From Telmatactis stephensoni (Eukaryota > Cnidaria > Anthozoa > Actiniaria > Isophelliidae): a DNA stretch of 64,000 nucleotides. The stretch covers positions 124,001 through 188,000 of the forward strand of contig JALIZF010001788.1 in NCBI GenBank assembly GCA_029948255.1, read 5' to 3'. Shown here piece by piece: positions 56,061 to 64,000 of this stretch (positions within the stretch are counted from its first letter, which is position 1; every line of letters starts with the position of its first letter). The translations under genes and the position numbers were made by a program. The notes beneath the pieces are model-generated. The model saw only the letters and a program-made list of their open reading frames with translations, did not search any database and was not told the origin of the DNA.

Positions 56061-56883
56061 TTTTCACTGCTTGTCAATCAATTTTCAAGCCAATTTCGCT
56101 ACATTTTGACTAATGTGCCCTATGATGTTGGGCAGGGCATGGTGTAAATCCCCTTTAAGCCCCTTTAAGGTAACTGGTTTCCATAGAAACAACGGCTTTA
56201 TTTTGAGGGCCCCGACAGAGCTAGGCCAATCTAAATCATTCACTAGCCGAGACAAATATGTCGCCTCACTCATCGAAATAAAATAGAAACATTTCATTTC
56301 TTTGTGTTATTGATGAATAATTGAACAAGTCATAGGAATTGCCCGACGTGAGATTGTCAAATATTCATGACGCTCGTCTCTGAGGGCTGTTGTCCTTGGC
56401 TTTTGAATGTTGCTTTGACGGCATTGAACCACTGTGGCTTCGGCGGTGTGTTTTGAATGGATTGCAAAGACAGTGTGGTGGGGGGAGTAGATTTAGGGTT
56501 ATTTCAAAATAGAATAAATACAATGACTTGAAGTAGTTCGAAGTGTTATCTCAATTCCATTGATTTCCCGTTCACAATAAATTCATCTCTAGTTTACATT
56601 TGTTTCGCTTTTGCGACTAGAAAAATTTACGGAACAAGGTTGGCTCAATGTCACGTCTTGACACCTTCACAAAGGCACAACAAAACATTTAAAGTCTTCA
56701 GTAAGAGAGCTATAATGCGGTTTTTGTAACTAGGGTAGCTGTTATGTTTCTTTGCGTCTCGAAATTTCCCACCTTTTCTCGGTAACTCACCACTTACGAG
56801 GTCAATTATGCAAAATAGCGTGATCCGATTGGCTTATTCGCTCATCCATGCCATATTTGTATGTCCATGCGATGACGTATTCC

Positions 56884-56899
56884 TTGGCGGCCATCTTGG
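56884..56899 (-). promoter_or_regulatory. YY1-like site upstream of the kinesin gene
   Basis: On the minus strand CCAAGATGGCCGCC matches the YY1-type element common near TATA-less metazoan promoters. It lies about 320 bp before the ATG at 57215. No TATA box was seen nearby. Confidence 0.35.
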
Positions 56900-57214
56900 A
56901 ATAGTTTCCCATATTTGTTATTCATACTCGGATTCACACTTTCCTCCACGAAGTTTGATCGCTGCTATGATACAAACGGTTTTTAGTTCACCAAGCAGCG
57001 TCCTTCAGGACTTTGGGATATTCTACAAGTCATGAATTGAGAATTTTAAGTTGACAACTCAAAGATAAACAACGTTAAAGTCTTCAACCGGTCCCGTTCT
57101 TTGGGATGTATTCGCCGTCATGAATGAGGCTGACAATCATTGCACTTGTCTTCTACGTTTCATACCTAGCTGACTGGAAAGCTGACTACAGGAAAATAAA
57201 AACCCTGCTTAAAG

Positions 57215-59281
57215 ATGTCGAACAGTAAGGGAGACGACACTTCGGTTCGAGTCGCTTTGAGGTAATATTTGAATGTCATCTCTACTCAAGCGTTGTTTTC
57301 TACTAGTAGATGTCTGTAGCTGTCAAAAATCATTATTTCTAGACGCAAGTGTAACTGTTTCTTTTCAATATTTCCTCATTTGGAACTCAAATGTTCTTCA
57401 ATTGTAATTTTGATGTGTATATATTTTGTAGGATTCGTCCTCAAAGCGCTGCTGAACAGATCGAAATGTGTCGAGTTTGTGCGAGCGTCACTCCTGGCCA
57501 TCCGCAAGTCGTTCTAGGCAAAGACAAAGCTTTTACATTTGACTATGTTTATGAAGTGACATCCAAACAAGAACAGATTTATAATACATGTGTTAAAGAT
57601 CTTGTGGACGGGTGAGTTGATATTTAAAATCGTTTAGCGGACGAGCGATTTGGGTGTAAAATTCTTGTTAACGATGTCTGTTACGACGCCATTTTATTGC
57701 GAGGGAGTTCAGATTGCTCAACAGTTTTTTTCCACCATCCGATTATCATATGTGCTTGAGATTTTCCGTGTTTGATTTCAAGTTTCCCCTTTTCTCTCGA
57801 AAACCATTGTGGTTTTGAAATTCGCAGGGTAAGCTCGAAAACAAGGTTTACCGTATTCCACAACGTACTTAGCTACATTCAGTCTTTCATTCATTGTTTT
57901 ATATTTCTATTTTTTCCTAATTTTCTCCTAGTTTCATTTGATATTATTTTCTCTTTTTAGCTGCCTTGATGGTTACAATGCAACTGTTTTAGCATATGGA
58001 CAGGTAAGTAGAAAACCCTTTTTTCCAAGCACGAGGTTTGCTAGCTATATAATTAATCATTTACGATGTAATACCATTTGCTTACTGCAATGGAAAAACC
58101 AGTATAATTCCAATATCAAATACATACCCGTCTGTGCGAAATAAATACCCAGATTACTAAAAAAACATGTTTCTCGGGATAGAGTTAAATCGCATTTACA
58201 ATTTATAATGTTTGTGACTCGAGTAGGATAATATGAACACAAAATCGATGGCCCTTGACAGGAGATGCGGGCCAACGATTTTATTACAAAAATACTTGTA
58301 CAAATTCTAATAATAACAGTAAAATTATTGGAGTAAACTAGATTAGAGGAAGCAAAACCGTACAATGTTTTAAAGTTATATAACTCAAATGTTGCATGAA
58401 CATTCCTGAGAATTTATCAAGGAGCTGACGTATCCTTGACTACCACTCAGCTTTTTGAAGTACCACATAAATGTTTTTGAAAAATCTGTTTTTATTTACG
58501 TCTGAAATAGCTGAGAAATGAGAAGGTATGAGGAATTTTCTGTAAATATTTTGTAGTGCTAGCTTGATACCTGGACGTTTAGACAAATTCTGAAACCAGT
58601 TCTATCTTTTTCATAAATTTATTGCTTCTATTGTTATTTTCTCTTTTGAGATACTTACGCTTAATAGATTTTTTGTTTGGAATATTTTCTTTAGCACATT
58701 GCTTATAAGCCTACATGAAAAGAGAATTATTGAAATGTGAAAATCTACAGATTTCATTTATTGTTCTAGAACTTTATGTTAAATTATCACAAATTATTAC
58801 TGTAATCTTGCACGACAAAAGTTTTTCCTGATGACAGACGGTTTTTCCTAACTTGCCTAAGATACTTGTTGACAGTTCTTTCAGCAGAGCTCACATTGCT
58901 TCTTTGAGGTCAAAGTTGTAGATGGCATTAGATTTCAAACATATGAACATCTGATATGGAACTATGACTCATAGACAATTGGCATCTGTAACCTTTGTGA
59001 TTTTAAGTTATTTAAATTGGTTTTCTACATTTGATACATGTATATTCTTGAAAATAATGAATGAAGTGGATGCCAATTTGTCTCTCTCATTTCTCTCTTG
59101 TTATCCATGTTTTCTATTTCTACTCATCTTGCTGTCACTTTTACTCCTTGTTTTGTTTTGTTTTTACTTTTCTATCCCATTCCTTCTTAATTCCTTTTTT
59201 TTTTCTTTCTGTCTATTATATTTATATGGTATTCTCTTTCTATACTTGTTTTTTCTCTCTCTTTCTATTCTTTTTGCTTTT

Positions 59282-59343
<62 letters not shown>

Positions 59344-62300
59344 TTTCTTTCTTTCTTTCTTTCTTATTTGAATTTCTATAGATCGATGGAATATTCACCC
59401 TGTGGTCTTGTTAATCAATCATTTCTTTGAGAACTAAAATTTACCTATCCATTGACTTAATCAATACAATAATTACTCTTGCTAGATGAAAACTGACTTT
59501 TATTATATTAAATTAGATATGAGTTTGTATTTATCACTTTGCTTATCGTAAAACAGAACTCTGCCTATGAGTATGTAGCCAGTGAAATTATTAGTTCAAT
59601 GCTATCCAAGGCCATGTGAAGTTTTTGTGGCTTGACTTCACATTTAGTTTTACTTAGTGACTTTTATATATACATGTAGTGGCTATCGTAATCATTTTTC
59701 TTCTCTCTTTTAATATCTGTCTATTTGTTGATACAAAGCTGTGAATAAAATATTATAAAAGAGAACATTTTGATAGTGTAATTTCATGTATATCATTACT
59801 ATTTATCCCTGGATGCAATAAATTTAATCTTGACATGTTTACAATTATTTGAACTATCATGTGGTAATATATGGTAGTCATCTTAATGAATAATCAATAT
59901 ATAAAGGTAAACTCTATTATTCCAGCACAGCTGCTGTTAAAATTATCTGTTGATTTTACTTTTCATGTGAAATACAGGCTGCTTTGTTTTTATATGTAGT
60001 GTAAGTCTCCATTGTGTAATTCTATATAAATATATTCTAGAGCCAATATTAAAACATTGCTACACCCAAAATTGCTGAAATATTTTTATAAAGTATATTA
60101 CAGTAATATAGATTTCAATCTCTTAATGCAGGTCATACATGGAAAGTTTAGATTATTACCTTCATGTTGAAATTTGTGTATATACAATGTACTAAAAACA
60201 GGTAGAAAGAAATCTAATTTACTTACTGCACTTTCTTGTATTTTGTAAAAATTCTTATATTGAGATACTTAATATATGTTGTACATACTTGTACAATAAT
60301 CTTGTAACAGTATAATTGATGGTCCCTTGTAATATATTGGACCATATGGAATAGCCTTGACTTGTATAATCTATTATGGACAAGTCTTGTAATAGAATAC
60401 ATACAGTAGAAATTCTTGTAGAAAATCCATTCAAATGTTTTATACCATTTACCTACAGTACTATTAATAGTTCTCTCCAGAAAATTGAAAATTCATGATG
60501 TATTAAACATTTAATTGTTTAGTACTCCATATTCAACTGGGATTAGAATGACAACAGTGTTCTTGCCAGGCTTCCCTTTGCGGGATTTCCTGCAAAAAAT
60601 AGAGAATTGGTACACAAAATCTGACTGTGTTCCCATGATGGCACATGAAATTCTGGTGAATAGTCCTTAGGACTATAATATCATTACATTTTAATCTGCC
60701 TTGAACTTTTCTTAGTTACAAGGTATATTATTTAGAAATGTTTCTACTGCCTTCAGTCTTCTTCAGTTATTAATGAAACAGCCAATGCATGGAAGAACAG
60801 TAATGCAAAATTGACAATGACTTCTGCAGAATCTTTGAACTTTTAATGAGAGTCCACATCATGATCAAGACACTCATAATAATATTGTAGACTACATTCC
60901 TTATTTCAAGAATCTGTCTTATAGCTACTAAAACACTTAATTAAACTCAATGAATTACTAGACTCTCTCTGACTCTGACTTACTGATTAGTATCAGTTTA
61001 GTTTGTGTATATGTGTAGCTGTTGATGATAATAATTATCCTTGACGTCAAGTAATCACATAAACTGCAGGCTTCTCAGTGAATTTTGGGATTTATTCAAA
61101 ATTGGCTTGGTGAAAAAGGTTTGAATTGTGTCCTATTGTCTTTACCTTGATGTATAGTTTATTGCCCATATAGTTACTTTTCTGGAGCTGCTCAAATTCG
61201 GGAGATATTAAAAAGAACTGATTTCCACGATCTTTGTTATCTGTGTATGACTTTACTTTGAATCATATGTAAGGTGTTATGTGACTAGCCCAGGGTTTGT
61301 ACACTGTAGATTGTAGGTATTCCACATTGTAAATGTATTCAGTGCAGATTACATGCATTTTATATAAGAAAAGCATTACAAATACATTAACATGCCATAT
61401 ATACAATGTATTTTTAATCAATTTGCTTCAGTGTTTTCTATGTCATACTGTTTTCTCAAGTCTTGTCTTTGATCTTATATTTAATTATGCCTAAAAATTC
61501 ATAGCTTCCATTACCACCTGTATTGACAGAGAGTTCTATACCCTAGAAGCAGTGAATAACTATGAAATATAGCTTAAATCTGAACATCCCGGCTACAGAA
61601 AGTGCATTTCTCAAAATCTTAATACTCCTATAGTATTGCTATGCTTCATGTCAGTGCTTACTCCAAGCACATTGTAAAAATAAACACAATTAATATAATT
61701 CTTGGGTTAGACAGTCTGATCTACCAAGAACATTAGGGTTGATGTTAACTTTAAGGGTGTTTAAACTGTTTAGTATGAAAAGCAGCTTTCATATTTAAGT
61801 ATGAAACAGACCATGCTGTACTGTGCCAGTGATATGTGTATTTATAAAAATGTTCTAAATTCCTGCAGTGTACATGTAATACAGCAACTATTCACAGTCA
61901 GATGAAAATTGTTCTATAATCTATATTTTTTGTATTTCAGACTGGTTCAGGCAAGACATATACCATGGGTACAGGTTTTGATGTAAATATAGATCCTGAT
62001 GAAGAAGGGATAGTACCCAGGGCTGTAGGACATCTCTTTCATGGAATTGAAAAGAGAAAAATAGAAGCCAAGCAAAGAAATGAACCCCAACCAGACTTTA
62101 AAGTTACTGTACAGTTTATGGAGGTGAGAACTTACTTGTATCAGACTGTAATTTGTACAGGTGTCTAATATATGACAAATCTGTGTAATGATCTTATCAT
62201 AATCTGACAATCTCCTCCATTACCTTTTTGTGATAGCTTTATAATGAAGATTTGGTGGACTTGTGTGATCCAGATTGCAGAGTAAGTACTGTAAACTGTT

Positions 62301-63825
62301 CTATAAAATTTAGCATATTGGTGGAAAATGTTTTTGACATAATTATGACAGTTCGTAATTTTTGGGGACTCAATGCATGATTTGTAGATATGTGACAAAC
62401 TTTTTGGTGTTGATTGCTATTGATCCTCCTGACTTTTATGAACTGCTTAAAAATAAAAATATATGATTACATTAATGTGGTACACAGTATCTCTGATGAC
62501 TTGGGTATTCATGATCAGCATAGCAATTGAAGGGTTCTCTGAGAAAATGACCTAAGTGACTTTTGAATGAATGCATGTCCAGGCATTGATTTTTTGGTTC
62601 AGGAAAGTTAATTGATATCATTTTATACCATTGAAAAAAATCATCAAAAATGTCACTTAGGCCATTTTCATAGGGAGCCCTTCAATTGTCAGTCTTACAA
62701 TATTGCATGTATACGAAAACTACTAAGCTTTTATAGGTCATTAATTACCTGCATCTAGAATTTTTTGTCTTTTCATAAAATGTAGGTATATGTGTGTGTA
62801 TTAACACACCAATTTCCTTGTACCCTCAGGGTAGAAAGGCTAACAATGTCAAGATTCATGAAGACACTAATGGCAACATATATTGTATGGGTGTAACCCT
62901 GAAAAGTGTGAAATCTGCTCTAGATGTAAGTATGCTACATATATTAAATCCTCTTACAGTACAAAACACAAAAGTATGACCAGCTATAATGTATTAGTAC
63001 ATACTTTTGACAGAGCAATCATCCAATCAGTATTGGAAGTTAAGACTATCTTATATTATGATCTCTTATCTAAGGGCTAATTAGAGTATGGTGAGACAAA
63101 AAGTATTCAAATACATCAATAGTGGCCTCAGTTTTGAGCATCACATTTTGAAACTCTGAGTACCCAGTTGTTTGATAGAGGATTAGTGTTAACCTAGGAT
63201 TAAATCTTAAGGAAACTGTTGACTTTAACCCAGGGATTAACACTGGTCACCCTTCAAACAACCCAGAAATACTTGACCACCATTACTGTGCATGTGATCT
63301 TGTCCATCATTTGATCAATCTAAGAGGATTGTCTTATCTAAACACTAATTGGATGAGAATGAGACAAAGTATGATGCAAATGTAGTTCAGCTTTTTGTTA
63401 TAAATACTAAAACAGCTGATAACACCTAGTTACACTGCACACTTCAATGATTCTGAACAAAGTTTATAATTTGTACAAAAGTACATTAATCTGGGTCAAA
63501 AATATACCTAGTTCAAAGTCATTCAAAGCAATATAATTATGTGTAGATACATGTACTTATACCATAATATATACAGTATACGTCATATAGATCATTTTCA
63601 ATCACTTTTTTATTTTCAGTCAAGACATGTTAGCTTTTTCTTGTCCTTTGAATCTCCATACTTACTGGGTATATATTTAATGTATTGTACTTATGTTGTC
63701 AGACGTTAAACTGCTTACAACAAGGTGCACTATCAAGGACCACAGCCAGCACAAACATGAATACTCACTCGTCAAGATCACATGCCATATTTACTATACA
63801 CATCAAGCAACAGCGTGTTTTCAAG
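57215..63825 (+). CDS. kif21: KIF21-type kinesin, N-terminal motor domain (3' part outside window)
   Basis: Exons: 57215-57261, 57432-57611, 57961-58003, 61941-62123, 62237-62281, 62830-62925, 63703-63825. All are GT-AG with matching phase, giving 239 codons so far. The start [20 protein letters not shown] sets the kinesin beta-1 strand. The P-loop GQTGSGKT (89-96) is split by intron 3, and switch I NTHSSRSH is at 218-225. The segments [14 protein letters not shown] and [12 protein letters not shown] and the insertion after [10 protein letters not shown] resemble KIF21A/B more than KIF4. KIF21 motors are plus-end directed and influence microtubule dynamics; coiled-coil and WD40 parts would lie beyond the window. 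Intron 3 is about 3.9 kb, and GTAAGT follows several exons. The 5' UTR and promoter are not defined. Confidence 0.93.
59277..59366. repeat. TTTC microsatellite in kinesin intron 3
   Basis: An almost pure TTTC array. The rest of this long intron (58004-61940) is AT-rich and shows no exon or mobile element that I can identify. Confidence 0.95.
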
Positions 63826-63902
63826 GTATGGTTTTCATTATAATGTCCATCAACAAGTCTGTGTAGTAGTCACTGATGTCTTATCAGTGCTGAGGCATAG
63901 TG

Positions 63903-64000
63903 CAGATTTTGTATGAGTGTGAAAAGGACCACGCCGTGCCGTGACCGTGTCAGTGCCGTGTTTCCTATCAAAACATTCGAAAATTCTGCCATAACCGCGC
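63903..64000. repeat. Copy of the TTTCACACTCATACG repeat family, cut by window edge
   Basis: TTTTGTATGAGTGTGAAAAG followed by GACCACGCCGTGCCGTGACC matches, inverted, the repeats at 30466-30623 and 31979-32101. It follows kinesin exon 7 by about 80 bases. Confidence 0.6.

Larger units (their letters stand above)
43711..57214. other. Intergenic region between the divergent Rab and kinesin genes
   Basis: About 13.5 kb separates the two start codons. I found no exon I could support. It holds the foldback at 45161-46240 with a nested element, the 46325-46988 near-palindrome, MITEs at 47580, 47826 and 49381, SINEs at 50446 and 54563, the 50769-51909 element, and microsatellites. Open frames at 53132-53362 (minus) and 53524-53742 (plus) lack domains I recognise. 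Confidence 0.5.

Noticed and set aside
55820..56113. Phe/Ser-rich and Lys/Arg-rich frames
   Set aside because: Translation of the TTTTC/TTTC microsatellite on both strands.
58964..59381. Hydrophobic FFLSFFLS frames in kinesin intron 3
   Set aside because: Translation of the TTTC repeat, inside an intron fixed by the kinesin exons.

Overview
The window is nuclear DNA of an invertebrate animal. Genes are split by many GT-AG introns of about 0.1-4 kb, the DNA is AT-rich, and short non-autonomous transposons with terminal inverted repeats (TIRs), tRNA-derived SINEs and microsatellites fill introns and intergenic space. The gene content (a hevamine-type GH18 chitinase with a mucin-like linker and peritrophin-A domains, a CRACR2A-like EF-hand/Rab GTPase, KIF21 kinesin, kelch sequences) and the repeat style fit a cnidarian, most likely an anthozoan such as a stony coral. 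That taxonomic call is inference; no mitochondrial or rRNA marker is present.

Layout. (1) 2-697, + strand: C-terminal part of an unrecognised multi-pass membrane protein, open to the left edge. (2) 10590-2467, - strand: a secreted chitinase in eight exons, reconstructed in phase from signal peptide to stop (624 aa). (3) 10.6-16.9 kb: intergenic, repeats only. (4) 18420-16898, - strand: an intronless, frameshifted BTB/kelch pseudogene lacking its BTB part; a second short fragment of the same family lies in opposite orientation at 19285-19460. (5) 19.5-24.4 kb: intergenic, several transposon families. (6) 43710-24383, - strand: a 19-exon gene for a large Rab GTPase (841 aa): four EF-hands, coiled coil, Ser-rich linker, Rab domain and a C-terminal Cys pair. 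All phases close if a weak acceptor is used for exon 10; an internal TATA box and ATG at that exon suggest a second, Rab-only product. (7) 43.7-57.2 kb: repeat-rich intergenic DNA with several foldback elements. (8) 57215-right edge, + strand: the first seven coding exons (239 codons) of a KIF21-type kinesin motor, truncated by the window.

The genes do not form a pathway. The chitinase would act outside the cell on chitin. The EF-hand Rab and the kinesin both belong to calcium-linked vesicle traffic and microtubule transport in general terms, but nothing here shows that they work together.

The most distinctive non-genic signal is a set of very small (59-151 bp), nearly perfect hairpins, each flanked by 8-10 bp direct repeats that can be read directly. 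Longer elements include PIF/Harbinger-like 190-250 bp MITEs with TTA/TAA flanks, a hAT-like 358 bp element with an exact 8 bp duplication, a 650 bp TTAA-flanked element, a 664 bp near-palindrome, and a family whose interior repeats a CCCTAAAAGRTACC motif.
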